This document shows positions 8,708-17,030 of a stretch of 64,000 nucleotides of DNA, piece after piece. A program made the position numbers and the translations under genes. Position 1 is the first letter of the stretch, and every line of letters starts with the position of its first letter. Below the pieces are notes generated by a model, which saw only the letters and a program-made list of their open reading frames with translations, did not search any database and was not told where the DNA came from. The stretch lies in NCBI RefSeq assembly GCF_003467125.1, contig NZ_QSFA01000002.1, positions 124,001 through 188,000 on the forward strand. Reading direction: 5' to 3'. The DNA comes from Megasphaera sp. AM44-1BH (GTDB lineage Bacteria > Bacillota > Negativicutes > Veillonellales > Megasphaeraceae).

Positions 8708-10051
8708 ATGCAGGTAATGAATCATACAAGTATGGATAAACGACAATGGGGATTGCTCGTACTGGTATTGGCCATGGCTGCACTATTCCTCACTCAGCCA
8801 TGCAGTACAAAGACAGTGATCAATACTCTGCCTGCACAATTGTCAGGACAACAAGGAGCCCCTGTTTCGGAATCTGCCCATCTGGGACTTCTGACATGGC
8901 CTGGAGAACTGAATGCCGTGCGGTATACTGTAGAAATACTCGATGGAGTTCCTTCCAATCTTTCGGATTCCCGGCCGTACAAGTCTGCATTATATCGGAA
9001 TGAACAGGTGTATTCGAATCAGATACTGCTTCCAATGGGGAATCTTTCAGAAAAAAAACAAACGGATACATTATATTACCGGGTACAGGCTTTTGACCTT
9101 GATGGAAATGCTCTGGGAGTGTATACAAGCCCTCAACCATTAGATAATCATATTCAGAAGATTACCCGCAATGCACCGGTTGTCAGATCGCAGAATCAGG
9201 ATGATAACGGGACTAGCCTCCTGTATCCGGTGTATGCGTATACGGGAAATCCCGGTGCCAGTCAGTACGAAGTAGAAGTGACCAGCCAGACGCCGGAAAA
9301 CCTTCATGGGTCAGCACCGTCCCGGTACCGGATTTATGCCAGGACAACGACGCTTTCCGATTTATATGATGAAAAACCACGCATAGGAACGTATTACTGG
9401 CGCGTCCGGGGAATGGATAAAACTGGGAATCCTGTAGGGGAATGGAGCCAGCCTCAACAATTTACTACGCTTCCTTCACGAAATGTACAAATCGGTATTT
9501 ATGGGGACAGTATTTCTCATGGTGGCGGTCATTTATCGTACAGTCCTGTGGATTTTGCTTATAGTTACAGTCACTATCTGGACTTTCCGACAATCAATCT
9601 GGCAGAAAGCGGAGATACGAGTGCTATGATGCGGGAGCGGTTTGACCGGGATGTCCGCCCCTTTCACTTGAAGTATATCTTGATACTGGGTGGTACGAAC
9701 AGCCTGCGGGCCGGCGTACCGGCAGAAGATGTCATTGCCGATCTCAGGGATATGGGCAAAAAAGCGAGAGAAATGGGAATCCGGCCTATTTATCTGACGC
9801 TGCCCCCTATTAATCCGGATAACATAGAAACGGCATTCCAGGAACCGACTAATCCGGACTGGAAGACCTCCTTTGATGCTGTTAATTCCTACCTCCGCAC
9901 ACAGGACCACATTGATATCGCAGCTGTCTTTGATGACAGCGAAACACTTCCTACAGAATTGGCCCTTGATGGCATACATGGTGACTGGGTCATGAAAGAA
10001 AAGATGGCACAGGTCATCAATGAGAAAATCAAAAAATACGTCATATTATAG
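8708..10051 (+). CDS. Membrane-anchored SGNH/GDSL hydrolase with Fn3-like N-terminal half
   Basis: This 447-residue protein has an uncleaved or weakly cleaved N-terminal membrane segment (about residues 13-32). Then come two beta-rich, fibronectin III-like domains (residues about 40-255, with YYRVQAFD and YYWRVRGMD repeats) and a C-terminal SGNH esterase domain. The catalytic Ser is in GDSISHGG (Ser 268), block III is GGTNS, and the Asp-His pair is in LDGIHGDW. The family deacylates carbohydrates or lipids outside the cytoplasm. ATG at 8708 follows AAAGGAG. It sits between a LysR gene and flavodoxins, an odd place for an esterase. Substrate unknown. Confidence 0.85.
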   Translation: MQVMNHTSMDKRQWGLLVLVLAMAALFLTQPCSTKTVINTLPAQLSGQQGAPVSESAHLGLLTWPGELNAVRYTVEILDGVPSNLSDSRPYKSALYRNEQVYSNQILLPMGNLSEKKQTDTLYYRVQAFDLDGNALGVYTSPQPLDNHIQKITRNAPVVRSQNQDDNGTSLLYPVYAYTGNPGASQYEVEVTSQTPENLHGSAPSRYRIYARTTTLSDLYDEKPRIGTYYWRVRGMDKTGNPVGEWSQPQQFTTLPSRNVQIGIYGDSISHGGGHLSYSPVDFAYSYSHYLDFPTINLAESGDTSAMMRERFDRDVRPFHLKYILILGGTNSLRAGVPAEDVIADLRDMGKKAREMGIRPIYLTLPPINPDNIETAFQEPTNPDWKTSFDAVNSYLRTQDHIDIAAVFDDSETLPTELALDGIHGDWVMKEKMAQVINEKIKKYVIL

Positions 10052-10078
10052 CTTTGATAGAGAATAGGAGAATGACTT

Positions 10079-10795
10079 ATGAAACTTACGTACATTTTAA
10101 AGATATTGTGTATGGGAATGGCTCTTTGCACTCTTACAGCCTGCGGAAATGCAGAAAATACTCAGGCAGTACAGGATGCCCCGTCGGCATCGACAGGAGT
10201 CTATGTACCGAATCAGACGGGTAAACCCATGTCGGAAGACATAAAGGACGAACTGGAAACGAAGCATAAGCAGGAAGCGGCTTCTATCCAGACGGTACAG
10301 GAAGAACCGGAAGGCAGTCACAAAGGCCAGCGTATTCTCATCGCTTATTTCACCTGGGGTGGCCGGTCCGGTGAAGTGGCTCATATGATCCAGAACAAAA
10401 TCGGCGGTGACATGTATGAAATTAAACGGAATCCCGATTATTCCCGTGATTACTCGACAGTCCTCAAGGAATCGGCCAAAGAAGTCGATGACAACGCCAG
10501 GCCACAACTGACCGGAGGCCGGCCGGACCTGTCCCAGTATGATGTCATCGTCCTGGGCTATCCCTGCTGGTGGTTTACAGCACCTATGATTATTCCGTCC
10601 TTTTTGGAAGGACAGAACCTGGAAGGGAAGCTCATCGTTCCCTATATGTGCTCTTACAGCAGCCCCTTTGAAGTGACACTGCCTGCATTGGCAGCGGCAG
10701 CACCGGGCGCGCGGATTTTCAAAGGGCTGACACTGGATAAAGATACGGATTACAGCGTCATTGAGCCCTGGCTGGTACAGGCAGGTCTGCTGTAA
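10079..10795 (+). CDS. Lipid-anchored flavodoxin-like protein
   Basis: This second lipoprotein flavodoxin of the block has 238 residues. The lipobox is TLTAC (Cys 22), followed by a roughly 55-residue charged, Gln-rich linker that would hold the domain away from the membrane. The flavodoxin domain begins at about residue 83: ILIAYFTWGGRSGEVAH (phosphate loop), GYPCWWFTAPM (flavin shielding) and MCSYSSPF. The family binds FMN. It starts 27 bases after the SGNH gene with TAGGAGAA upstream, so it is probably in the same transcript. Periplasmic location is inferred from the lipobox. Confidence 0.88.
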   Translation: MKLTYILKILCMGMALCTLTACGNAENTQAVQDAPSASTGVYVPNQTGKPMSEDIKDELETKHKQEAASIQTVQEEPEGSHKGQRILIAYFTWGGRSGEVAHMIQNKIGGDMYEIKRNPDYSRDYSTVLKESAKEVDDNARPQLTGGRPDLSQYDVIVLGYPCWWFTAPMIIPSFLEGQNLEGKLIVPYMCSYSSPFEVTLPALAAAAPGARIFKGLTLDKDTDYSVIEPWLVQAGLL

Positions 10796-10883
10796 TGGAT
10801 TATCGGGATTTGGAATAAGATTAGCAATCTGAGATGTTCATGAATAGGAACAGGGGACATACTCAAATAATGGAGGCATTATT

Positions 10884-11333
10884 ATGAAAAAAATCGTCAT
10901 TTATTTTTCAGCTAGTGGTGTTACAGCAAAACGGGCTAAAGAACTGGCTTCTGTGACTGGATCCGATGTAAAGGCCATCGTACCGGCACAGTCCTATTCG
11001 CCGGCTGATCTGGATTGGATGGATCACAAGAGCCGCAGTTATCAGGAAAACCTTGATGATGCCGTACGGCCGGCGCTGAAACAGGGAACGGTGGATTTTG
11101 CAGGATACGACCGGATTTATCTTGGCTTTCCTATATGGTGGGGCATCGCACCCAAGGTAATCAATACATTTATAGAAAGCAATGACTTACGCAATAAGGA
11201 AATTGTCATTTTTGCTACATCAGGAGGCAGTGGCCTGCAGCCAGCGGTCAGGACATTGCAAAAACAATATCCTAAGCTGGATATCAAAGCAGGAAAATTA
11301 TTGAATAGCAGCGTAAAAGGCGATATCATTTGA
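10884..11333 (+). CDS. Flavodoxin, cytoplasmic (149 aa)
   Basis: This is a short flavodoxin without a signal peptide. The phosphate loop is YFSASGVTAKRAKE, the flavin-covering segment is GFPIWWGIAPK, and ATSGGSG forms the second loop. The length is right for a small electron carrier. TGGAGGC precedes ATG at 10884. It lies directly upstream of the Tat-exported aldo/keto reductase (71-base gap), which suggests it feeds electrons into that module, although the reductase is exported and this protein is not. Confidence 0.85.
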   Translation: MKKIVIYFSASGVTAKRAKELASVTGSDVKAIVPAQSYSPADLDWMDHKSRSYQENLDDAVRPALKQGTVDFAGYDRIYLGFPIWWGIAPKVINTFIESNDLRNKEIVIFATSGGSGLQPAVRTLQKQYPKLDIKAGKLLNSSVKGDII

Positions 11334-11404
11334 ATTATTAATGAAATCAGAAAATTGTGTACAGGGCTGGTCAGACGTACATAAGGGCAGGATGAGGTGG
11401 TACG

Positions 11405-12790
11405 ATGAGTAAGGAAGTGAGCCGGCGCACGTTTTTGAAAATCCTCGGCGGGGGATTGGCCGGTGTGGCTGCTGGTGGGGCCGTGTTGAAACGTCATGAA
11501 ATCATGGCCTTTCTCGATGCCGACAAAGCCGCAGCCGATGCAGGACAGGATATGGGCAAAGTCGCGACGCGGTATTACGCTCCGTTGGGGAAAGACTTGT
11601 CCCTGCTGGGATTTGGATGTATGCGTCTGCCGACGAGATTTTCTGCCCAGGGACGGGTCATTGATGCGGAACTGGGCGGCAAGATGATTGATTTTGCCTA
11701 CCGTCATGGTATCAATTATTACGATACGGCCTGGTTTTATCATGATGGACAATCGGAAGAATTTATCGGTCAGGCCCTGAAACAGTACCCCCGCGACAGC
11801 GTATTCCTCGCCGACAAGATGCCGACGCCGGTTCTGGAGAGTCTCAATCAGGCAAAGGATATTTTCCAGACACAGCTTGATCGCTGTCAGGTCACATATT
11901 TCGACAATTACATGCTTCATTCTCTTTCCAGCCGGGAGGAGTTTGACCGGTTATATATTCAGGAGGGAATCCTCGAGTACCTTCGTCAGGAAAAATCCCG
12001 GGGACGGATCCGCTGCCTGGGATTTTCCTTTCATGGCGACGTGCCTTTCTTCCAGTATCTCATGGACCAGTACCCCTGGGATTTCTGTATGATCCAGCTC
12101 AATTACGCCGACTGGAACGATCCGGGAGAAGCGCCGTCGGGCAGCCGTCAGGCCGGTGATTTATACCGGAAGTGCCGGGAAAAGAATGTTCCTATTTTCG
12201 TCATGGAACCGGTCAAAGGGGGAAATCTGGCTGATTTGCCGCCCTCTTCAGAAGCCGTTTTGAAAGAAATGCACCCTGATGCCAGCATGGCGTCGTGGGC
12301 ACTGCGCTGGGTCGGCTCCAAAGAAGGTGTCATCACGATGAATTCGGGGATGAGCAATCTGGAACAGGTTCTCGATAATATCAGGACTATGAGCAATTTT
12401 ACTCCTTTATCGCCAGCAGAAGAGCGGGCCATTCAAAGGTCTCTGGGAAAGAGCGCTGACAGCGCGGCCATTCCCTGTACGTACTGCCGATATTGTGATC
12501 CCTGCCCTTACGGCGTCGATATAGCTACGGTATTTCAATTGTATAACCGCTTTGGTGAACCGGCCGGTATCGATATGGCCCATCCGGACAGGGCAGACGA
12601 TGCGAAAAAACGGCAGTTCCTGACGCGGTATCAGAATAATCTGGAGCGGAATCAGCGGGCATCCCGCTGTACGGCATGTAATATCTGTCTGCCACGGTGC
12701 CCCCAGCATATTCCCATTCCCCGGGATATCCGGGCCATCGATGATATGGTACAGCAGTTCAGCCTGGATACGGGAAAGGTCGTGATATAG
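11405..12790 (+). CDS. Tat-exported aldo/keto reductase with C-terminal ferredoxin domain
   Basis: The N-terminus has a twin-arginine signal (SRRTFLK followed by a Gly/Ala-rich stretch), which indicates export of a folded, cofactor-loaded enzyme. The aldo/keto reductase domain (about residues 60-340) keeps the catalytic tetrad Asp 107, Tyr 112, Lys 138 and His 172. The C-terminal part has two Cys clusters (CTYCRYCDPCP and CTACNICLPRCP) typical of a 2x[4Fe-4S] ferredoxin. At 461 residues it has the length of AKR-ferredoxin fusions. The stop abuts the start of the membrane Fe-S protein at 12791, so electrons probably pass between the two. Substrate unknown. Confidence 0.9.
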   Translation: MSKEVSRRTFLKILGGGLAGVAAGGAVLKRHEIMAFLDADKAAADAGQDMGKVATRYYAPLGKDLSLLGFGCMRLPTRFSAQGRVIDAELGGKMIDFAYRHGINYYDTAWFYHDGQSEEFIGQALKQYPRDSVFLADKMPTPVLESLNQAKDIFQTQLDRCQVTYFDNYMLHSLSSREEFDRLYIQEGILEYLRQEKSRGRIRCLGFSFHGDVPFFQYLMDQYPWDFCMIQLNYADWNDPGEAPSGSRQAGDLYRKCREKNVPIFVMEPVKGGNLADLPPSSEAVLKEMHPDASMASWALRWVGSKEGVITMNSGMSNLEQVLDNIRTMSNFTPLSPAEERAIQRSLGKSADSAAIPCTYCRYCDPCPYGVDIATVFQLYNRFGEPAGIDMAHPDRADDAKKRQFLTRYQNNLERNQRASRCTACNICLPRCPQHIPIPRDIRAIDDMVQQFSLDTGKVVI

Positions 12791-14254
12791 ATGCTGAAAA
12801 AAGGACGTATATTCGTATCGTGGCTGACGATGACGGCGGTTTTGCTGTCCTTTGGCGGGTTGGCAGCTCCCTTCCTTCCACGGCTGCAGTTCCTGCCGGC
12901 CCTGCTGGCTGCCAATGTTCTCGTCATTGCTTTCATTCTTATTGTTACCTTTCTTTGTGGCCGGCTGTACTGTAGTGTGATCTGTCCTCTGGGAATCGGG
13001 CAGGATGCCGTATACTGGCTGGCAAAAAGGCGCAAAAAAAATCGCCGGAAATTTGCTTATCATAGAGAGCAGCGGTGGATCCGGTATGGTATCCTGACTG
13101 CAGTGGCCATATCCCTGCTGCTGGGCATATCCCTGGTTCCAGCTCTCGTAGATCCATACAGTATCTTTGGCCGTATCGTCACAGATATACTGGCCATCCC
13201 GGCATCGTATGCGTGGAATGGCCTGGCAGGTCTTTCATCTGGCTGGCTTCCGATTATATCGAAAGTGGATATCCTGCCTCTGGTAGTCCCGGCTGCCGTA
13301 ATGGCCGGGGTGTATTTCCTCATCCTAGCCATCCTTTCCTGGCGGTATGGCCGCTGGTATTGCAACACCTTGTGTCCTGTAGGCACCTTGCTGGGAACGG
13401 TCAGCCGTTTCAGCCTGTTCCGTCCCGTCATAGACAGTAGCCGCTGTGTCCGGTGTGGGCAATGCGAGAAGATTTGCCGTTCGTCCTGCATTGACGTGAC
13501 TCATGGGACTGTAGATTCCAGCCGCTGTGTCGATTGCTTTGACTGTATATCTATTTGTCCCAAAGGAGCATTGACCGTTTTCCGGCATGGAAGGGAACAA
13601 GGCGCTGCAGAACGGACTGAAGCGAAAGATGCAACGGAAATACGGGAACCAGAAGGCATGAGCCGCCGGGACATGCTGATTACGACGGCGGTTGCTGCAG
13701 GAACGCTGGCCGCGGGCCTTGCACGGAGCCAGACCCTGATCCCGGCTTTGCTGGGAACGGAAAAGAGAAAGAAATCTGTCCTGCCGCCGGGAGCCGTATC
13801 ACTGGCTGATTTTTCCCAGCACTGCACGGCCTGTCATCTATGCGTCAGCCGCTGTCCCAGCGGTGTCCTGACGCCGGCTGTCCTGGAAAATGGCATCATG
13901 CAGATGGGCCAGCCTCATATGGATTTTACCCGCGGCTACTGCGTGTATAACTGTAATTTCTGTTCCCAGTCCTGTCCGGCCGGTGCTATCCATCCCCTGG
14001 ACCTGGCCACAAAGGCGCAGACAAAAATCGGCATTGCCCGTTATGCCCAGTTTCACTGCCTCATTACCCGCGAGGGCATCATCTGCGGAAATTGTGCCCG
14101 CCATTGTCCGGTACAGGCCATCACGATGGTCGAAAACCGCGACGGCCGCAGCTATCCCAAAGTCGATGGATCACGCTGTATCGGCTGTGGCTCCTGTGAA
14201 TACCACTGTCCCGCCCGGCCGGCCGCCATATCAGTCAGTCCCTTGCGTTCGTAG
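12791..14254 (+). CDS. Membrane 4Fe-4S electron-transfer protein, NapH-NapG-like fusion
   Basis: The N-terminal half is NapH-like: four hydrophobic helices, Cys motifs CSVICP (Cys 61/65) and CNTLCP after the helices, then a ferredoxin with two Cys clusters. The C-terminal half starts with an internal twin-arginine-like sequence (MSRRDMLI and a hydrophobic stretch) followed by four more Cys clusters (CTACHLCVSRCP, CNFCSQSCP, CGNCARHCP, CIGCGSCEYHCP), as in NapG. NapGH moves electrons from menaquinol to periplasmic reductases. It starts immediately after the aldo/keto reductase stop. A quinol-to-periplasm conduit for the exported reductase is the best inference. Confidence 0.87.
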   Translation: MLKKGRIFVSWLTMTAVLLSFGGLAAPFLPRLQFLPALLAANVLVIAFILIVTFLCGRLYCSVICPLGIGQDAVYWLAKRRKKNRRKFAYHREQRWIRYGILTAVAISLLLGISLVPALVDPYSIFGRIVTDILAIPASYAWNGLAGLSSGWLPIISKVDILPLVVPAAVMAGVYFLILAILSWRYGRWYCNTLCPVGTLLGTVSRFSLFRPVIDSSRCVRCGQCEKICRSSCIDVTHGTVDSSRCVDCFDCISICPKGALTVFRHGREQGAAERTEAKDATEIREPEGMSRRDMLITTAVAAGTLAAGLARSQTLIPALLGTEKRKKSVLPPGAVSLADFSQHCTACHLCVSRCPSGVLTPAVLENGIMQMGQPHMDFTRGYCVYNCNFCSQSCPAGAIHPLDLATKAQTKIGIARYAQFHCLITREGIICGNCARHCPVQAITMVENRDGRSYPKVDGSRCIGCGSCEYHCPARPAAISVSPLRS

Positions 14255-14354
14255 AAGGAGTTTTGACTGGATTATGATGCGGGCAGTATCGTAAAGGCAT
14301 GAAATCTGGCTCCTCCTATAAGGCAAGCCGGGTGGTTCAGACTGTCAAAACTGT

Positions 14355-14906
14355 TTGATATTTTTAGCCCTGCGCGTGGTAAAAATACAGCGCATTTCCC
14401 AATTCGTCTTTTATGGAATAGATGGCGGAGATGCCAGCTGGGCCTTTTCGGTTTACGGCATTGCGACGATTCTCGGCGCGCTGGCTTCGGGGTACGTCTC
14501 CAGCCTCCTGCCAAAAGGATGGATACTGGGATTTCTCTATGGCTTCCGGGCTGTCTGGGTCGCGGCCTATCTCTTCCTCATGCCTAAAACGGTATTGACG
14601 GCTGTCCTTTTTGCGACGGGCCTTGGCTTTACGGGAGATGCGACAGTATCGCCGACGGCAGGACTGATCAATGAACATTTTTCTATCCGCCAGGTAGCTA
14701 CGCTCATGGGATTCTTGTTTCTCTGCCATTAGGTCGGTGCATTCTGCAGCGCCTGGTTTTGCGGTATCTTATTTACGGCAACGGGAAATTATACGGCAAT
14801 CTGGCTGATTGATATCGCTCTGTGCCTCTTTGCCAGCATCATGAGCTGGTGTATCCAGCCTTTGCGCCGGGTGAAAGAAACAGACGTTTCGTTACAGGAA
14901 AAATAA
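14355..14906 (+). pseudogene. Major facilitator superfamily transporter remnant
   Basis: The reading frame encodes the C-terminal half of an MFS transporter (helices around IATILGALASGYVSSLLP, GFLYGFRAVWVAAYLFLMP and ATLMGFLFLCH). It is interrupted by TAG at 14730-14732 and continues in the same frame as VGAFCSAWF to TAA at 14904-14906. The first six or more helices are missing, and 14255-14354 holds no start or N-terminal part that I recognise. The upstream truncation plus the nonsense codon mark it as dead. It sits at the end of the redox block. Confidence 0.8.
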
Positions 14907-14937
14907 AACTACGTATTTTATGATACCTGATTATAAA

Positions 14938-14997
14938 AACAGCAGTCCCATACCTCTTTTCCGGATATAGAAGAGGTATGGGACTGCTGTTTTTTAC
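14938..14997. terminator. Bidirectional terminator
   Basis: A perfect stem of about 20 bp (outer part AACAGCAGTCCCATACCTC) is followed by TGTTTTTT on the + strand. It lies between the MFS remnant (+) and the amidohydrolase (-), and the A-run on the other side would serve the minus gene. Confidence 0.85.
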
Positions 14998-15042
14998 CGG
15001 TCATGATTCCTATGGCTAGTTTTGTAGGAGAGCGGGCGATAG

Positions 15043-16206
15043 TCAGTCTTCCAGTGCCTGACGGGCAATTTCTGCGAGGACGGTGGCCCCTGTCATGAGG
15101 ATATGGTCATTGTAATCGAATCCGGCGTTATGGAGCATCGTATTTTCTGTCGGGATGTTGCTGACGCCGCTCCCGAGGAAAAAGAAGGCACCGGGCACGT
15201 GATCCAGATACTGGGCGAAGTCTTCGGATATCATGATGGGTTCGCAGGTATCGTAGACCTGTTCACTGCCTAGGACGCGGTGGGCGGCTCGGGCAACTAA
15301 GGCTGTGTTGGCTGGCGTATTGCGTGTCGGCGCAAATTCGTGGGTATAGGAGAAATCGTATGTGGCACCATTGCCGGTGCATACAGCTTCTGTCAGGTCG
15401 TGCATACGTGTTTCTATCATGGTCTGCACGTCAGGGGAGAAGCTGCGCGTATCGCCTTTGATTGTGACGTGGGACGGGATGGCATTATGAGCCCCGTCCA
15501 TATAGAGTTCCGTGCAGGAAACGACGACAGGATCCAGTGGATTGGCTGTCCGTGACGGAATGGTCTGCAGGGCCAGAATGAGTTCGGCAGCCGTTACCAG
15601 CGGATCGATGGCCATATGCGGGCTCGATGCGTGGGCGCCTTTGCCCGTAATCTGTATGGTGAAATTGTCTTCACTGGCCATGATGCCGCCGGGACGTACG
15701 TGTATCTGGCCGGCAGGCAGCATGGGCATATTATGGAGCCCGTAGATAGAATCCATGGGGAATCGCTGGAACAAGCCGTCGTCTATCATGGCCCGGGCGC
15801 CTTTCCCCGGTTCTTCGGCAGGCTGGCAGATGAAATACACCGTGCCGTCGAAATCTACCGTATGCGATAAGAGCCAGGCTGCGCCTAATAACTGGACCAT
15901 ATGACCATCATGACCACAGGCATGCATCCGTCCCGGATTCTGGGATTTCCAGGGCGGGTTTCCCTGTTCGGTAATGGCATTGGCGTCTATATCCGTGCGC
16001 AGCCCTACGGCGTTGGGGCGTGTTCCTTTTTTCAACGTGCCAACCAGGCCGGTGCCTCCTATGCCACGGGTGACGGTGATGCCCATTTCTTCCAGACGAT
16101 CTGCCAGAAACGCGCTGGTATAGTGTTCGTCAAATGCCGTTTCCGGATGACGGTGCAATTCATGGCGCCAATCTGTGAGCTTATGAGCTAGTGAATTCGT
16201 ATCCAT
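15043..16206 (-). CDS. M20 family amidohydrolase
   Basis: This 387-residue metal-dependent amidohydrolase belongs to the M20D group (hippurate hydrolase, IAA-amino acid hydrolase, N-acetyl-diaminopimelate deacetylase). Metal-site motifs are visible: HRHPETAFDE, MHACGHDGHM and EEPGKGARAM, with the dimerisation domain in the middle and ISEDFAQYL near the end. ATG at 16206 is preceded on the minus strand by AAAGGAG. It is a single gene, divergent from the ECF transporter gene. The substrate is probably an N-acyl amino acid, but the sequence does not decide which. Confidence 0.92.
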   Translation of the reverse strand: MDTNSLAHKLTDWRHELHRHPETAFDEHYTSAFLADRLEEMGITVTRGIGGTGLVGTLKKGTRPNAVGLRTDIDANAITEQGNPPWKSQNPGRMHACGHDGHMVQLLGAAWLLSHTVDFDGTVYFICQPAEEPGKGARAMIDDGLFQRFPMDSIYGLHNMPMLPAGQIHVRPGGIMASEDNFTIQITGKGAHASSPHMAIDPLVTAAELILALQTIPSRTANPLDPVVVSCTELYMDGAHNAIPSHVTIKGDTRSFSPDVQTMIETRMHDLTEAVCTGNGATYDFSYTHEFAPTRNTPANTALVARAAHRVLGSEQVYDTCEPIMISEDFAQYLDHVPGAFFFLGSGVSNIPTENTMLHNAGFDYNDHILMTGATVLAEIARQALED

Positions 16207-16472
16207 AGAGGGGTCACTCCTTTACTACATAGCGGTAATGTATATTTTATATCCAGTATACGATACTCGTGCTGCATTTCATAGGGGAATTGCAGGTATA
16301 AATATCACTATGTTGAGAAATCCCCGGCTATACAGGACAATGACATTAGATTTGCTTGACGATGACAGAAATGCACCAATCTGTCCTATTTACTTTATAC
16401 GATTTTTATAATAAAATAGAGGACAAATAGAAGGTATTGTATCTGTACAGTATCGTGAAAGAAGGGGTATGT

Positions 16473-17021
16473 ATGTCTCATCCTGCTGATGCAGCGCCTC
16501 AGGCGCCGTATACTACGAAATCTATTTGTCTATCGGCGGTCCTGGCTGCTATTGTCTTTATTATGACTTTTGTACCGCGCATCCCCATTCCTCTGGGATA
16601 TGCCCATCTGGGAGATGCTGTCATTTTCCTAAGTTTCCTGTATTTTAACCGCCGGGAAGCCGCACTAGCTGCCGCTATCGGTTCCTGTCTGTCCGATTTC
16701 CTCGGTGGATTCCCTTTGTGGATCGCACCGACTTTTGTCATCAAATACGTCATGGTATTCATCGTATTTGCTGTCTGCTGCCGGGGAACGCAGAAGAGCG
16801 CCCTTTATTCTGTCCGCACGCTCATGGCATTTCTCCTTTCCTCTCTGTGGATGGCCATCGCCTATACTCTGGCCGGTGCTGTGCTCTTTGGCAGCATTCA
16901 GGCCGGTCTGGCTTCCCTGCCGGGACTTCTCATGGAAGGCCTGCTCAATACCATCGCTGCCATGGGGGCCGGTATTTTTCTAAAACAACTGCCCCGGAAT
17001 CGTCAGGGCAGCATAGGATGA
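16473..17021 (+). CDS. ECF transporter S component, probably for a vitamin B6 compound
   Basis: This is a 182-residue membrane protein with about six hydrophobic segments and the S-component signature around GYAHLGDAVIFL. S components bind a vitamin and dock on a shared EcfAAT energising module, not encoded here. ATG at 16473 follows GAAGGGG with 5-base spacing; the frame is open further upstream. It lies 9 bases before a pyridoxal/pyridoxamine kinase, so uptake followed by phosphorylation of a B6 vitamer is the likely job (inference from context). The 16207-16472 gap is AT-rich and holds a GTCCT...AGGAC dyad and TATAAT at 16407 but no clear promoter pair. Confidence 0.83.
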   Translation: MSHPADAAPQAPYTTKSICLSAVLAAIVFIMTFVPRIPIPLGYAHLGDAVIFLSFLYFNRREAALAAAIGSCLSDFLGGFPLWIAPTFVIKYVMVFIVFAVCCRGTQKSALYSVRTLMAFLLSSLWMAIAYTLAGAVLFGSIQAGLASLPGLLMEGLLNTIAAMGAGIFLKQLPRNRQGSIG

Positions 17022-17030
17022 GGCGATACG

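Noticed and set aside
16207..16472. Riboswitch upstream of the ECF S component
   Set aside because: The gap is AT-rich with a short dyad, but no conserved aptamer core such as a TPP or cobalamin box could be recognised.
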